DNA of 64,000 nucleotides from Salinicola corii (GCF_008298015.1 NZ_VTPX01000001.1:744001-808000); one strand, 5' to 3'; shown: positions 18,868 through 30,063, counted from the stretch's first letter. Notes: generated from the sequence alone by a model not told the origin. Made by a program: numbers and translations.

Positions 18868-19460
18868 GATCCTTGATCCTCAGATTGCTGTGGCAGGCGC
18901 CCCTGCACGTTGTCGGTCAAGCGCATACGATCTTCGTTGATCCAGGCATCAAAGCGATTCCCGCGCATGCTCTGATTATGCTGACGCAACACGGAGGGTG
19001 TGTCACTCCAGGCGTGGGCTTCTCGATTGTCGTAGTGCAGCGTCTGCGTTTCCAGGCTCCACGCCTGCTCCGGCTGAACCAAGCGTGCGTCGCCCTGGAG
19101 CGTCAACTGTTCGCCGCTGCGGCTCAACTGCCCTGTTTGACTGGTCACCTGCCACTGGCGTTGCTGGTCGTCGGTCAGATAGCCGTGTGGCGCTTCGGTG
19201 CGGATGATGTCGTCGGACGGCGTATGTACCAGCCGTGGCGTCTCCAGGCGCTGATAGGCGCGCCCCTGTTCATCGAAGCGCGTCATGCGGGCGTCCTCGA
19301 GATAGTAGTCGGGCTCGCCGACCGTGTTGCCGATGACGGGCTCCTGATCGTTCTCGCCGCGCTGATCCAGGTAGGTCAAGCCACCCCCCAGGGCCAGCAG
19401 CAGGACCAACAGGCCGAGGCGACGCCACCAGGGAGACTGGAATCTGGCTGTTTTGGCCAC
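18864..19460 (-). CDS. lptC: LPS export system protein LptC
   Basis: Bitopic inner-membrane protein of 198 residues; a single span (about 12-31) anchors an LptA-like periplasmic jellyroll with YLEDARMTRFDEQGRAYQRLETPRL-type strands. It couples LptBFG to LptA. I start it at the GTG at 19460 because GAGGAG lies 6 bases upstream; the open frame extends to 19514 but has no ribosome site. The usual upstream neighbour kdsC is absent: only 111 bases separate it from kdsD. Confidence 0.92.
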   Translation of the reverse strand: MAKTARFQSPWWRRLGLLVLLLALGGGLTYLDQRGENDQEPVIGNTVGEPDYYLEDARMTRFDEQGRAYQRLETPRLVHTPSDDIIRTEAPHGYLTDDQQRQWQVTSQTGQLSRSGEQLTLQGDARLVQPEQAWSLETQTLHYDNREAHAWSDTPSVLRQHNQSMRGNRFDAWINEDRMRLTDNVQGRLPQQSEDQGS

Positions 19461-19571
19461 GTTATCTCCTCGTGTTGATTGTGCGTGTCGTGATCGAAGG
19501 TTCCGGGGCCGCACGCCTGTCGTCGGATGGCTTGGATCGAAATCACGAGACGACGGGTATCGTGCGACGCC

Positions 19572-20549
19572 TCAGATGACGCCGCTTCTCAACAGGTCGT
19601 GCATGTGCAAGGCGCCGACGGGCGAACCGTTCTCGACGACGGCCAGTGCGGTAATTCGGTTGTCCTCCATGATCCTCACGGCCTCCGCTGCCAGCATGTC
19701 GGGAGACGCCGTCTTGCCGCCGCGGGTCATGACGTCGTCCACGCGCAGCAGCGCGAAATCGCCACGTTGATCGAGCGTTCGACGCAGGTCGCCGTCGGTA
19801 TAGACACCGACCAGCATGCCGCGTTCATCGACGACGCAGGTGAACCCCATGCCCTTGAGCGTCATCTCCAGCAGCGCTTCTCGCAGTGGGCTGCCGGCCG
19901 GAACGCTGGGGAGGCGGTTACCCTCGTGCATGAGATCCGCGACTCGCAGTAGCAGGCGCTTGCCGAGGGTGCCGCCAGGGTGCGAGAGTGCGAAATCCTC
20001 CGCGCTGAATCCCCGTGCTTCGAGCAGCGCCAATGCCAGCGCGTCGCCCATCGCCAGCGTGGCAGTGGTGGAAGAGGTCGGTGCCAGGTCGTGAGGACAG
20101 GCTTCGCGAGAGACGCCGACATCGATATGCACGTCGCTGTAGCGTGCCAGCGTGGAATCTGGGCGCCCGGTGAGGCTGACCAGTGGCGCGCCGAGACGCT
20201 TGAACAGCGGAAGAAGGCCGGTGATTTCCTGGGTCTCGCCTGAATTGGACAGGGCGATGACGACGTCGGCGCCGGTAATCATGCCGAGATCGCCATGGCT
20301 GGCTTCGCCCGGGTGTACGTAGAAAGCCGGCGAGCCGGTGCTGGCGAGGGTCGCTGCCATCTTGCGCGCGATGTGACCCGACTTGCCCATGCCGGTGACG
20401 ATCAACCGGCCTCGGCATTCGAGAAGCAGCTTGCAGGCCTCATCGAAGCAATCGTCGAGCTTCGACACGAGCTCTCCGATGGCTTGCTGTTCCAGGGTCA
20501 ACGTGCGCCTGGCGCTGGCGCGGAAATCTAGCGCGGCGATGTCGCTCAT
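19572..20549 (-). CDS. kdsD: D-arabinose 5-phosphate isomerase KdsD
   Basis: Converts D-ribulose 5-phosphate to D-arabinose 5-phosphate, the first step towards Kdo for the LPS core. The SIS domain (about residues 30-180) has GRLIVTGMGKSGHIARKMAATLASTG and the GEASHGDLGM motif, followed by two CBS domains (about 205-325) ending in MHDLLRSGV. Length 325 is standard. It heads the minus-strand lpt-rpoN run and is divergent from mlaF. Confidence 0.96.
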   Translation of the reverse strand: MSDIAALDFRASARRTLTLEQQAIGELVSKLDDCFDEACKLLLECRGRLIVTGMGKSGHIARKMAATLASTGSPAFYVHPGEASHGDLGMITGADVVIALSNSGETQEITGLLPLFKRLGAPLVSLTGRPDSTLARYSDVHIDVGVSREACPHDLAPTSSTTATLAMGDALALALLEARGFSAEDFALSHPGGTLGKRLLLRVADLMHEGNRLPSVPAGSPLREALLEMTLKGMGFTCVVDERGMLVGVYTDGDLRRTLDQRGDFALLRVDDVMTRGGKTASPDMLAAEAVRIMEDNRITALAVVENGSPVGALHMHDLLRSGVI

Positions 20550-20664
20550 GGTCTCGGTTGGTGCTCCCGGTGGTGATGGATGGAACGAAGCAATCGGTCA
20601 TGACGTCTAAATGCATATTGCCGCTTTTCGAGGTCTCGTGTCCGGAACGCTTTGCAGTGGCGGC

Positions 20665-20670
20665 AGTATA
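20665..20670 (-). promoter_or_regulatory. Possible -10 element for kdsD
   Basis: Minus-strand TATACT about 116 bases before the kdsD ATG in the kdsD-mlaF divergent gap. The hexamer 17 bases upstream does not resemble a -35. Weak call. Confidence 0.3.
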
Positions 20671-20758
20671 CCTTTGATTGACCGGCGATTCGTCCTTCCT
20701 GCGGTGGTGATTTTTACGGCCTGAAGGTGATGGCTGGTCGCTGACGCCAAGGTTAGGA

Positions 20759-20764
20759 TACAAT
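20759..20764 (+). promoter_or_regulatory. Possible -10 element for the mla operon
   Basis: TACAAT about 38 bases before mlaF. No convincing -35 hexamer at 16-18 bases. It is the only candidate of this kind close to the operon start. Confidence 0.3.
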
Positions 20765-20801
20765 GTTCGATAATTGATCTCATTAGATTGGTGGATGCTG
20801 C

Positions 20802-21617
20802 ATGGACGATCCGATTATGGTCGAGGTCAAGGATCTGCACTTCTCTCGCGGCAGCACCGATATCTTCCGCGGCGTCGATTTGCAGATTCCGCTCGGCAAG
20901 ATTACCGCCATCATGGGGCCTAGCGGGACCGGGAAGACGACCCTGTTGAAACTGATCGGCGGGCAATTGGTGCCGGATCGGGGTCAGATCCTCATCGATG
21001 GCCAGGATGTGCATAAGCTGTCTCGACGCTCGCTCTTCAAGCTGCGTCGCCGAATGGGCATGCTGTTTCAGAGCGGCGCGCTATTCTCGGACCTCGACGT
21101 TTTCGAGAACGTCGCATTTCCGCTGCGCATCCATACCGAACTCCCGAATGCCATGATCCGCGACATCGTGTTGATGAAGCTCCAGGCCGTCGGGTTGCGT
21201 GGCGCCCGGCATCTGATGCCCTCGGAGTTGTCCGGTGGCATGGCCAGGCGCGTGGCGTTGGCACGGGCAGTGGCGCTGGATCCGGACCTGGTGCTCTATG
21301 ACGAACCGTTCGTGGGGCAGGATCCCATCTCGATGGGAGTGCTGGTGCAACTGATCAAGAAGGTCAACCTGGCGCTGGGCCTGACAGCCGTGATGGTCTC
21401 TCACGACATCAAGGAAACGTTGTCGATCGCTGACTACGTCTACATCATCGCCGATGGCAAGGTTATGGCGCATGGCTCTCCGCAGACGCTGAACGTGAAC
21501 GATGACGCTCATGTGAAGCAGTTCGTGCATGGCGAGCCCGACGGTCCGGTGCCGTTCCACTATCCGGCGCCGGACTTCTTCGAGGATATTCTGGCGCCAG
21601 CGGGGCAATTCTCATGA
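20802..21617 (+). CDS. mlaF: Phospholipid ABC transporter ATPase MlaF
   Basis: ATPase of the MlaFEDB complex that moves phospholipid between inner membrane and the periplasmic carrier MlaC. Walker [10 protein letters not shown] (about residue 37), signature [13 protein letters not shown] (about 142; the M after GG is typical of MlaF/Mkl) and Walker [15 protein letters not shown] are all present. Length 271. It overlaps mlaE by 4 bases. Confidence 0.96.
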   Translation: MDDPIMVEVKDLHFSRGSTDIFRGVDLQIPLGKITAIMGPSGTGKTTLLKLIGGQLVPDRGQILIDGQDVHKLSRRSLFKLRRRMGMLFQSGALFSDLDVFENVAFPLRIHTELPNAMIRDIVLMKLQAVGLRGARHLMPSELSGGMARRVALARAVALDPDLVLYDEPFVGQDPISMGVLVQLIKKVNLALGLTAVMVSHDIKETLSIADYVYIIADGKVMAHGSPQTLNVNDDAHVKQFVHGEPDGPVPFHYPAPDFFEDILAPAGQFS

Positions 21618-22396
21618 TGCGTCATATCGCTGCCCTGGGCAGGGCGACGCTCGATACGCTAAGTGCCATCGGGCGGGCGGGGCTTTTTCTGGTCCAATCG
21701 GTCGTCTGCCTCCCGTCCAGAGAAGGGTTTCATCTCTGGTTGCGCCAGATGCATTTCGTCGGCGTGATGTCGGTAGCCATCGTGTTGGTCTCGGGGTTGT
21801 TCATCGGCATGGTGCTGGCACTGCAGGGCTTCACCATTCTGGTCGGTTTCGGTGCCGACGAGGCGCTGGGGCAGATGGTGGCGCTCTCGCTCGTTCGCGA
21901 ACTGGCACCTGTGGTGGCGGCATTGCTGTTCGCCGGGCGCGCAGGTTCGGCGTTGACGGCGGAAATCGGCTTGATGAAAGCAACCGAGCAGCTCACCAGC
22001 ATGGAGATGATCGGTGTCGATCCGCTGCGCCGGATCGTCGCGCCAAGGCTTTGGGCGGGTTTCGTGTCGTTGCCCGTGCTGACCGTTATCTTCGGCGTGG
22101 TCGGTATCTGGGGTGGTTACCTGGTCGGCGTCGATTGGCTGGGTGTCTACGAAGGCTCCTACTGGAGCAATATGCAGGATAGCGTCGACTTCGTCGACGA
22201 CGTGCTCAACGGCATGGTCAAGAGTCTGGTATTCGGTCTGGTCGTGACCTGGATCGCGGTATTCCAGGGCTATGATCTGATCCCTACCTCGGAAGGTATT
22301 TCGCGCGCGACCACCCGGACGGTGGTATACGCCTCTCTGGCGGTATTGGGCCTTGATTTCGTGCTCACCGCGTTGATGTTTGGAGATCTCGGATGA
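21614..22396 (+). CDS. mlaE: Phospholipid ABC transporter permease MlaE
   Basis: Inner-membrane permease (260 residues, about five to six spans) of the Mla system. Family blocks seen: [52 protein letters not shown] (read in parts) and the C-terminal [22 protein letters not shown]. It overlaps both mlaF and mlaD by 4 bases, so the operon is tightly coupled. Confidence 0.96.
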   Translation: MMRHIAALGRATLDTLSAIGRAGLFLVQSVVCLPSREGFHLWLRQMHFVGVMSVAIVLVSGLFIGMVLALQGFTILVGFGADEALGQMVALSLVRELAPVVAALLFAGRAGSALTAEIGLMKATEQLTSMEMIGVDPLRRIVAPRLWAGFVSLPVLTVIFGVVGIWGGYLVGVDWLGVYEGSYWSNMQDSVDFVDDVLNGMVKSLVFGLVVTWIAVFQGYDLIPTSEGISRATTRTVVYASLAVLGLDFVLTALMFGDLG

Positions 22397-22854
22397 AGCG
22401 CAATAGCTGGTTGGAACTGGGCGTCGGCATTTTCATGTTGGCAGGCATTCTGGGATTGGTGTTTCTCGGCCTCCGGGTCAGTGGTCTGGGGGTGGGGGTG
22501 CCCAACGATACGTTCACGCTGACCGCGAACTTTGCCAACATTGGAGGATTGCGACCGCAGGCGAAAGTCACCATGTCGGGCGTGCGTGTCGGCAAGGTGA
22601 CCGACATTCAGCTCGATCCCAAGTGGTTCGACGCCAAGGTCACCATGGAGCTGGACTCGGAGTACGATGGCAAGCTCTCCGATGACACCACGGCGGCGAT
22701 CCTGACGTCCGGGCTGCTGGGAGAACAGTATGTCGGCCTGACCGTGGGGGGCGCACCGGACATGCTCCATGATGGCGACGTCATTCACGATACTCAGCAG
22801 GCACTGGTGCTGGAAGAGCTCATTCAACAGTTCGTGTCGAACCTGGCCAAGTGA
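22393..22854 (+). CDS. mlaD: Phospholipid-binding protein MlaD (MCE domain)
   Basis: Single-span inner-membrane protein (TM about 7-25) with one MCE domain (about 38-115: [25 protein letters not shown]), which forms the hexameric ring beneath MlaFE. It has 153 residues, a little shorter than E. coli MlaD at the C-terminus. The segment LLGEQYVGL and the helix [13 protein letters not shown] at the end fit the family. Confidence 0.95.
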   Translation: MKRNSWLELGVGIFMLAGILGLVFLGLRVSGLGVGVPNDTFTLTANFANIGGLRPQAKVTMSGVRVGKVTDIQLDPKWFDAKVTMELDSEYDGKLSDDTTAAILTSGLLGEQYVGLTVGGAPDMLHDGDVIHDTQQALVLEELIQQFVSNLAK

Positions 22855-22886
22855 GCCGGTAGAACGTAATTGCAGACAAGGAGTCG

Positions 22887-23588
22887 ATGATGAAAGTGAC
22901 TTTCGCACGTAACGCCCCGAGCATTTCAAGGGGTGATGCCTGGATACGCGGTGTCTGGATGGTAGTGCTTGCGCTTGTCTCGGTGTGTCTGGCGAGCATG
23001 ACCACGACGGCACAGGCCCAGCAGTCGCCGACCCAGGTGATCCAGCAGAGCGTCGACTCCCTGATGTCCGAGCTGGAAGGCAAGAAGGATTACTACGCGC
23101 AGCACGAAGATGAGTTGGCGAAACTCGTCGATACCAACATGGCGGATGTGGCCGATTTCCGTTACATCGGCGCCAGTGTCATGGGGCGCTACTTCCGCGG
23201 CGCCAGCCCGGAACAGCGCTCGCGGTTCGTCAGCGTGTTTCGCAAGACGTTGATCGATACCTATGCCAAGGGGCTGGTGACGTTCGACTACAAGACATTG
23301 CGCGTGAAGGATAGCGAGGACGCAGGCCGCTATGACGATCAGGCCTCGGTGCCCATGGAAGTGATCTCGACCAGCGGCCAGACCTACCCGGTCAACTTCA
23401 CGCTGCGTCAGAGCGATGGTCAATGGAAAGTGATCAATGTCATCGTCAATGGCATCAATCTCGGCCTGACGTTCCGCAATCAGTTCGATCAGGCGATGCG
23501 CGACAACAACCGCGACATTGATGCCGTGATCGACAACTGGGCGCCGGAAGTCGGGACCGATGAACTCGAGAAGGGTGGGGACGCGTGA
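22887..23588 (+). CDS. mlaC: Periplasmic phospholipid carrier MlaC
   Basis: Periplasmic shuttle between the outer membrane MlaA complex and MlaFEDB. The 233-residue product has a long signal peptide (hydrophobic core about 25-40, likely cleavage after A-Q-A) and the Tol-Tol-Ttg2 domain with VDTNMADVADFRYIGASVMGRYFR (about residues 75-98) and GQWKVINVIVNGINLG. mlaA (vacJ) is not in the window, as is usual. It overlaps mlaB by 4 bases (GTGA). Confidence 0.94.
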   Translation: MMKVTFARNAPSISRGDAWIRGVWMVVLALVSVCLASMTTTAQAQQSPTQVIQQSVDSLMSELEGKKDYYAQHEDELAKLVDTNMADVADFRYIGASVMGRYFRGASPEQRSRFVSVFRKTLIDTYAKGLVTFDYKTLRVKDSEDAGRYDDQASVPMEVISTSGQTYPVNFTLRQSDGQWKVINVIVNGINLGLTFRNQFDQAMRDNNRDIDAVIDNWAPEVGTDELEKGGDA

Positions 23589-23947
23589 GTCTGCTGCTCG
23601 AACGCGAGGACGCCACGCTGGAGATCGTTGACGATAGCGTGCTGACGATTTGCGGCGAGGCGGACTTCGACAGTGCCGGCCCACTGGCCCAGGCGGGCCG
23701 GCACTGGTTGGCGGAACAGCCGGCCCAGACCGAGGTCTCCTTCGACCTGACAGGCGTGCAGATCGCGAGTAGTGCGGTGCTCAGCGTGCTGCTGGTCTGG
23801 GTGCGCAGCGTGCAGCGTCATTCGCTGCGGTTGAATCGCGTCTCGCTGTCGCCTGCATTGCAGCGCCTGATGGATATCACGGAGTTGGCACCATTGCTGC
23901 CGGCCGTCGAGACCACTTGTGCCGAGCCGGCGCGGGACCGCCGCTAG
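23585..23947 (+). CDS. mlaB: STAS-domain protein MlaB
   Basis: Small cytoplasmic STAS protein (120 residues) that binds MlaF and is needed for stable, active MlaFEDB. The STAS core is visible as EVSFDLTGVQIASSAVLSVLLVWVRS (about residues 50-75), with the conserved Ser pair. It starts at a GTG inside the mlaC stop. About 150 bases follow before ibaG, without a clear terminator. Confidence 0.9.
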   Translation: MSLLLEREDATLEIVDDSVLTICGEADFDSAGPLAQAGRHWLAEQPAQTEVSFDLTGVQIASSAVLSVLLVWVRSVQRHSLRLNRVSLSPALQRLMDITELAPLLPAVETTCAEPARDRR

Positions 23948-24096
23948 CACCTTCTCCTTCCGAGCGTCCCGGTGTCGTTCGCTGGCTTACGGCTTTTTTA
24001 CATGCTGGCGAGATCGCCAAGACGGGGCGCTTTCCGCTACCATGTGGCGCTTTCCCTGCGCATTCTGCGCAGTAGTCACAAGGGAGCCCGATTGCC

Positions 24097-24351
24097 ATGC
24101 AACCCAGCGATGTCAAAAGCCGTCTCGAGAGCCAGATCGACGGCTGTGAATTCCATATCCAGGGCGAAGGCTGCAACTTTCAAGTAATCGCCGTGGGTGA
24201 CGTCTTTGATGGCATGAGCCCGGTCAAGCGCCAGCAACTGATCTATGGGGCACTGTCGGACGAGATTGCCTCCGGCGCACTGCATGCCATTAGTATCAAG
24301 ACGTTCACTCCCGCGCAGTGGGAATCGGCGCCGGAAAACCTCGGTGTCTGA
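24097..24351 (+). CDS. ibaG: BolA family protein IbaG (YrbA)
   Basis: BolA-like class II KH-fold protein of 84 residues, linked to acid stress and to Fe-S trafficking with monothiol glutaredoxins. The core F-Q-V-I-A-V-G-D-V-F-D-G-M-S-P-V-K-R-Q-Q is diagnostic, and its place between mla and murA matches E. coli yrbA. The position that I recall as G-S-H-F in E. coli reads G-C-N-F here, so the usual His ligand is replaced although a Cys is adjacent. Confidence 0.92.
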   Translation: MQPSDVKSRLESQIDGCEFHIQGEGCNFQVIAVGDVFDGMSPVKRQQLIYGALSDEIASGALHAISIKTFTPAQWESAPENLGV

Positions 24352-24397
24352 GTCCCTGCCCGGCCTCTCGGGTCGGTCATCTCTCTCGATTCTATAG

Positions 24398-25669
<1,272 letters not shown>

Positions 25670-25686
25670 TCGGGTGTAGAGATACC

Positions 25687-26331
25687 ATGAGCAATCAACT
25701 GATCCTGGCGCTATCCAAGGGCCGTATCCTCGAAGAGACCTTGCCACTGCTGGCGGATGCGGGCATCACCCCGGCGGATGATTTCGGCAAGAGTCGCAAG
25801 CTGCTGTTCGATACCAACCTGCCCGACGTCAAGCTGGTGGTCATCCGGGCGGTGGATGTGCCGACCTACGTACAGCTGGGGGCAGCTGACCTTGGCGTTG
25901 CGGGGAAGGACGTGTTGCTCGAGCACGGCGCCGAGGGTCTCTACGAGCCACTTGACCTGGGGATCTCGCGCTGCCGGCTGATGACGGCGGGTATCGTCGA
26001 CGCCCAGCCCGCGCGGGCCAAGCGCCGTGTGGCGACGAAGTTCGTCAATGTGGCACGTCGTTACTATGCGGAGCAGGGTATCCAGGCCGAGGTGATCAAG
26101 CTGTACGGGGCGATGGAGTTGGCGCCGCTGATGAACCTGGCCGACGAGATCGTCGATATCGTCGATACCGGCAATACCCTGCGCGCCAATGGCATGGAGC
26201 CTCGCGAGCTGATCGAGAACATTAGCACCAGGCTGGTAGTCAATAAGGCGTCGATGACGATGAAGCATGAGCGACTCAAGCCGCTGATCGAACGTTTGCG
26301 CCACGCGGTGAGCGTGCGGACCGTTGCTTGA
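25687..26331 (+). CDS. hisG: ATP phosphoribosyltransferase HisG, short form
   Basis: Catalyses the first step of histidine synthesis (ATP + PRPP). At 214 residues it is the short form that lacks the C-terminal regulatory domain and normally needs HisZ, which is not in this window. Family motifs: [12 protein letters not shown] at the N-terminus and [16 protein letters not shown] (about residues 155-170), the PRPP-binding loop. I start at ATG 25687, 17 bases after murA. Confidence 0.96.
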   Translation: MSNQLILALSKGRILEETLPLLADAGITPADDFGKSRKLLFDTNLPDVKLVVIRAVDVPTYVQLGAADLGVAGKDVLLEHGAEGLYEPLDLGISRCRLMTAGIVDAQPARAKRRVATKFVNVARRYYAEQGIQAEVIKLYGAMELAPLMNLADEIVDIVDTGNTLRANGMEPRELIENISTRLVVNKASMTMKHERLKPLIERLRHAVSVRTVA

Positions 26332-26409
26332 GTCGCAGGTCCGTGAGCGAATTCGGGTTGCCCGTCTGATATCTGTCGGCGGCGGGACGGTCGCACGTAG
26401 AGAGAACCA

Positions 26410-27723
26410 ATGATGAGCCAAACGACTACCATTGCCCGTTTCACCACGCGGGACGCTGATTTCGATGCGCGTCTCGACGCTCTGCTGGCCTGGGAAGGGG
26501 TCTCCGATCATGAAATCTCCGCCCGCGTCGCGGAGATCATCGAAGCCGTTCGTCGGCGCGGCGACGCGGCGTTGATCGAGTATACCAATCGCTTCGACCG
26601 GCTTTCCGCAACGGCCATGTCCGAACTGATGATCGGGGCCGAGCGGCTGGAGGCGGCGTTCGCGTCGATCCCCGCGGCCCAGCGCGAGGCACTGCAGCAG
26701 GCGGCGGAGCGCATCCGGATCTATCATGAGCGCCAGAAGCCGGAGTCCTGGCAGTACCACGAGCCGGACGGCACCATGTTGGGCCAGAAAGTGTCGGCGC
26801 TCGATCGCGTCGGCATCTATGTGCCGGGAGGCAAGGCGGCTTATCCCTCCTCGGTGCTGATGAACGCTCTGCCTGCCCATGTGGCGGGTGTGCGCGAGAT
26901 CGTCATGGTCGTGCCGACGCCGGACGGCGTGGTCAACGAGCTGGTACTGGCGGCCGCCCATCTCGCCGGCGTCGACCGCGTCTTCACGCTGGGCGGGGCG
27001 CAAGCCGTGGCGGCGCTGGCCTACGGCACCCAGAGCGTGCCCAGGGTCGACAAGATCGTCGGGCCCGGCAATATCTACGTGGCGACCGCCAAGCGGGCCG
27101 TCTTCGGCCAGGTCGGTATCGACATGATCGCTGGGCCTTCCGAGATACTGGTCGTCTCCGACGCCGGTACCGATCCGGACTGGCTGGCGATGGACCTGTT
27201 TTCCCAGGCCGAGCATGATGAAGATGCCCAGGCCATTCTGGTGGCCTGGGATGCCGGGCACCTCGAGGCCGTCCTGGCTTCCATCGAGCGACTGTTACCG
27301 ACCATGGAGCGGGAAGCGATCATCCGCGAGTCGCTGGCGAGGCGGGGTGCATTGATTCTCTGCGACGGACCCGAGCAGGCGGTCGAGCTGATCAATCGCA
27401 TCGCGCCCGAACACCTGGAGCTCTCCGTGGAGTCGCCCCGGGAGATGGTGGAAGGCGTGCGTCACGCTGGTGCCATCTTCATGGGGCGCCATACGGCGGA
27501 GGTGCTTGGTGACTACTGCGCCGGCCCCAACCATGTGTTGCCGACCTCCGGCACGGCGCGTTTCTCCTCCCCGCTGGGCGTCTACGATTTCCAGAAGCGC
27601 TCGTCGCTGATCCAGTGTTCTCCGGAGGGGGCTGACACGCTGGGACGGACGGCATCCGTTCTGGCGCGGGGAGAGTCCTTGACGGCCCACGCCCGCTCGG
27701 CTGAGAACCGCCTCAAGCGCTGA
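26410..27723 (+). CDS. hisD: Histidinol dehydrogenase HisD
   Basis: Zinc enzyme oxidising L-histidinol to L-histidine in two NAD-dependent steps. The 437-residue product has [15 protein letters not shown] (about 137), the G-P-G-N-I-Y-V block, [10 protein letters not shown], and the catalytic [10 protein letters not shown] with Glu/His. ATG codons at 26410 and 26413 are both possible starts. Unlike in Pseudomonas, no hisC follows; a hairpin and the opposite-strand protease gene come next. Confidence 0.96.
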   Translation: MMSQTTTIARFTTRDADFDARLDALLAWEGVSDHEISARVAEIIEAVRRRGDAALIEYTNRFDRLSATAMSELMIGAERLEAAFASIPAAQREALQQAAERIRIYHERQKPESWQYHEPDGTMLGQKVSALDRVGIYVPGGKAAYPSSVLMNALPAHVAGVREIVMVVPTPDGVVNELVLAAAHLAGVDRVFTLGGAQAVAALAYGTQSVPRVDKIVGPGNIYVATAKRAVFGQVGIDMIAGPSEILVVSDAGTDPDWLAMDLFSQAEHDEDAQAILVAWDAGHLEAVLASIERLLPTMEREAIIRESLARRGALILCDGPEQAVELINRIAPEHLELSVESPREMVEGVRHAGAIFMGRHTAEVLGDYCAGPNHVLPTSGTARFSSPLGVYDFQKRSSLIQCSPEGADTLGRTASVLARGESLTAHARSAENRLKR

Positions 27724-27742
27724 AGGTCGGGCACGTGGACGG

Positions 27743-27779
27743 ACGACGATCGCTGCCTCCTCGGGCGGCGATTGTCGTT
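27743..27779. terminator. Terminator hairpin between hisD and degS/algW
   Basis: Arms 27743-27757 and 27764-27778 pair over ~15 bases with G-T pairs only. It fills the 65-base convergent gap. The T-tract is poor (TTG) on the plus strand, so efficiency is uncertain. Confidence 0.6.
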
Positions 27780-27788
27780 GGATGACGG

Positions 27789-29063
27789 CTAGCGTTCGCT
27801 GGCGTCGCTATCGGTGCCGGGCGTCTCCGAGCCCTGGGTGGCCTGGGCCCTTCTCGTCGCGTCGTCACTGCTTTGGGCGGGCGGCGGGCGCTCGCCGACC
27901 TTCAGCGTGACTCTGTGTTTTTCACCGCCTCGTACGATGGTCAACGGCAGTTGCGTGCCGGGAGGGATCTCGGCGATATCCACCTGGGTCTCCCGCGGAT
28001 CGAGAATCGGCTTGCCGTCGATGGCGAGCAGGATATCCCCGGGGCGCAATCCAGCCTCGTCGCCGGGTCCGCCTGACACCACGTTGGCCACGATGACACC
28101 ACTGAGGGTCTTGAGGCCGAACGACGACGCCAGATCCGGCGTCATCTGTTGAGCGTCGATTCCCAGCCAGCCCCGGATGACGCGGCCCTGAGTCACGATG
28201 TCGTTCAGAATGCCGCGTGCCAGATTGGCAGGTATCGCGAAACCAATGCCCTGGGAGCCGCCGGAGCGGGAGAATATCGCTGTATTGATGCCGATCAGTG
28301 AGCCGTTGGCGTCGACCAGCGCCCCTCCGGAGTTGCCCGGATTGATCGCGGCGTCGGTTTGAATGAAGTCCTCGTAGCGGCTGAGTCCGAGATGATCACG
28401 CCCGGTCGCGCTGATGATGCCCATGGTCACCGTCTGGCCGACGCCGAAGGGGTTGCCAATGGCGAGGGTGACGTCACCGATGGCGATGTCCTCCGAATCA
28501 CTCAACTTGATGACCGGCAGGTCGTCGAGGTCGATCTTGAGGACCGCCAGATCGCTGTCGGGATCGGTGCCGATCACTTGCGCGATGGCTTCGCGGCCAT
28601 CCCTGAGCGCTACCTGGATCTCATCCGCATCGTTGATGACGTGATTGTTGGTCAGGATATAGCCCTCTTCGCTGACGACCACTCCCGAGCCCAGGCTCGA
28701 CAGCATGCGCTGGCGTTGCGGCATGTTTTTGCCATAGAACTGGCGGAAGAATGGATCCGACATCAGCGGGTGCTGACTGGTGTCGACGACGCGCGACGAA
28801 TAGACGTTGACGACGGCTGGCGCGGCGCGATTGACCGCCTGCGAGTAGCTGACGGGCCCTTCGTGGCGATTGAGTGATGGCGCATCGACGACATCGGGCG
28901 GAGCGCGTTCCGAGGTCGTGGATGTAACGCCGGCCGTCCCGGTCGGAGGGGCGCCGGCGGGTTCGTCTCGACCCAGCAGCGACGGGAAGGCGTAGAGCAG
29001 GACGACGGCGATCAGAATGCCGCAGAGGGCGGGCCACAGGTAGGCGGCTAGGTGGCGGCGCAT
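27789..29063 (-). CDS. algW: DegS/AlgW-type periplasmic serine protease
   Basis: Membrane-anchored HtrA protease with one PDZ domain. An N-terminal span (about 11-30) precedes the trypsin-like domain with the triad His141 (T-N-N-H-V-I-N), Asp171 (S-D-L-A-V-L-K) and Ser245 (N-P-G-N-S-G-G-A), then one PDZ domain (about 300-395) and a polar tail. One PDZ plus a span indicates the DegS/AlgW group that senses misfolded porins and cuts the anti-sigma factor RseA/MucA. The neighbourhood (hisD, Nif3 gene) matches P. aeruginosa algW. The disordered linker at residues 34-70 is Pro/Thr-rich. Confidence 0.9.
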   Translation of the reverse strand: MRRHLAAYLWPALCGILIAVVLLYAFPSLLGRDEPAGAPPTGTAGVTSTTSERAPPDVVDAPSLNRHEGPVSYSQAVNRAAPAVVNVYSSRVVDTSQHPLMSDPFFRQFYGKNMPQRQRMLSSLGSGVVVSEEGYILTNNHVINDADEIQVALRDGREAIAQVIGTDPDSDLAVLKIDLDDLPVIKLSDSEDIAIGDVTLAIGNPFGVGQTVTMGIISATGRDHLGLSRYEDFIQTDAAINPGNSGGALVDANGSLIGINTAIFSRSGGSQGIGFAIPANLARGILNDIVTQGRVIRGWLGIDAQQMTPDLASSFGLKTLSGVIVANVVSGGPGDEAGLRPGDILLAIDGKPILDPRETQVDIAEIPPGTQLPLTIVRGGEKHRVTLKVGERPPPAQSSDDATRRAQATQGSETPGTDSDASER

Positions 29064-29304
29064 GTGCTGGGTCCTTAGACTGAAAATCAGAGCGACTTCG
29101 CCACGTCTGGCAGCGCTGCGGTGATCGAGGCGGCCGGGTTCACGCCGATGGGGCGAATGGCCGATCGCGGTTCATCGGGGCGGAGTCCGTCGACAGGATC
29201 AATGGAAATAGGATGCGCTCGATGACGGTGTGCGCGGTGCCTGGCACGATGTCGATATGGATCATGAGTGTAACATTCACCAAGGCTTTGCGCTGGGAGA
29301 CAGT

Positions 29305-30063
29305 ATGATTTCGCGGCAGATTCTCCGGGAGGCGGTCGATACGGAGTTGTGTATCGGCGCGTTCAAGGATTACACCATCAATGGGTTGCAGGTCGAGGGG
29401 CGGGACAGGATCGAGCGTATCCTGACCGGTGTCACGGCGTGCCAGGCGTTACTCGACGAAGCCGTGGCCTGGGGCGCCGATGTCGTACTGGTCCATCACG
29501 GCTACTTCTGGAAAAACGAGCCGGTGAGCGTGACCGGAATGAAGCATCGGCGTCTGGCTACCTTGTTGGGGAACAACATCAACCTGCTGGCTTACCACCT
29601 GCCGCTGGATGCCCACCTTTCACTGGGCAACAACGCCTGCCTGGGGCGGCGTCTGGGATTCGAGATGGAGCGCTGCCTCGACGGTGAGCCGGGGCGGGGG
29701 CTGCTGTGGATGGGGGCGCCGCAAGCCGAGCTGGACAGCCGGGCCCTGGCGGGACGCGTCGAGCAGGCGCTGGATCGCGCGCCCACCCTGATAGAGGGCC
29801 ATTCCGGCATCGTACGGCGCGTTGCCTGGTGTACGGGAGGCGCCCAGGACATGTTGCCGATAGCCGCCGAGGCGGGTGCCGATGCGTTCATCTCCGGTGA
29901 AATCTCCGAGCGCACCACCCACATGGCGAGAGAGATGGGGATCACCTATCTGGCGGCGGGCCACCACGCCACCGAGCGCGACGGTATCCAGGCCCTGGGC
30001 GGTTGGTTGGCGGATCGCTTCGGTATCGAGCACCGGTTCGTGGACATCGACAATCCGGCTTGA
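29305..30063 (+). CDS. Nif3-like dinuclear metal centre protein (YbgI family)
   Basis: NIF3/DUF34 family protein of 252 residues that forms a toroidal hexamer with a two-metal site; its biological reaction is not settled (proposed GTP cyclohydrolase-like or metal-related role). Metal-binding motifs visible are V-H-H-G-Y-F-W (about residue 67), A-Y-H-L-P-L-D-A-H (about 100) and the C-terminal A-G-H-H-A-T-E-R-D-G. I start at 29305, where GGGAGA lies 6 bases upstream; an in-frame extension to 29230 lacks a ribosome site. The 241-base divergent gap to algW holds no gene that I can see. Confidence 0.9.
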   Translation: MISRQILREAVDTELCIGAFKDYTINGLQVEGRDRIERILTGVTACQALLDEAVAWGADVVLVHHGYFWKNEPVSVTGMKHRRLATLLGNNINLLAYHLPLDAHLSLGNNACLGRRLGFEMERCLDGEPGRGLLWMGAPQAELDSRALAGRVEQALDRAPTLIEGHSGIVRRVAWCTGGAQDMLPIAAEAGADAFISGEISERTTHMAREMGITYLAAGHHATERDGIQALGGWLADRFGIEHRFVDIDNPA

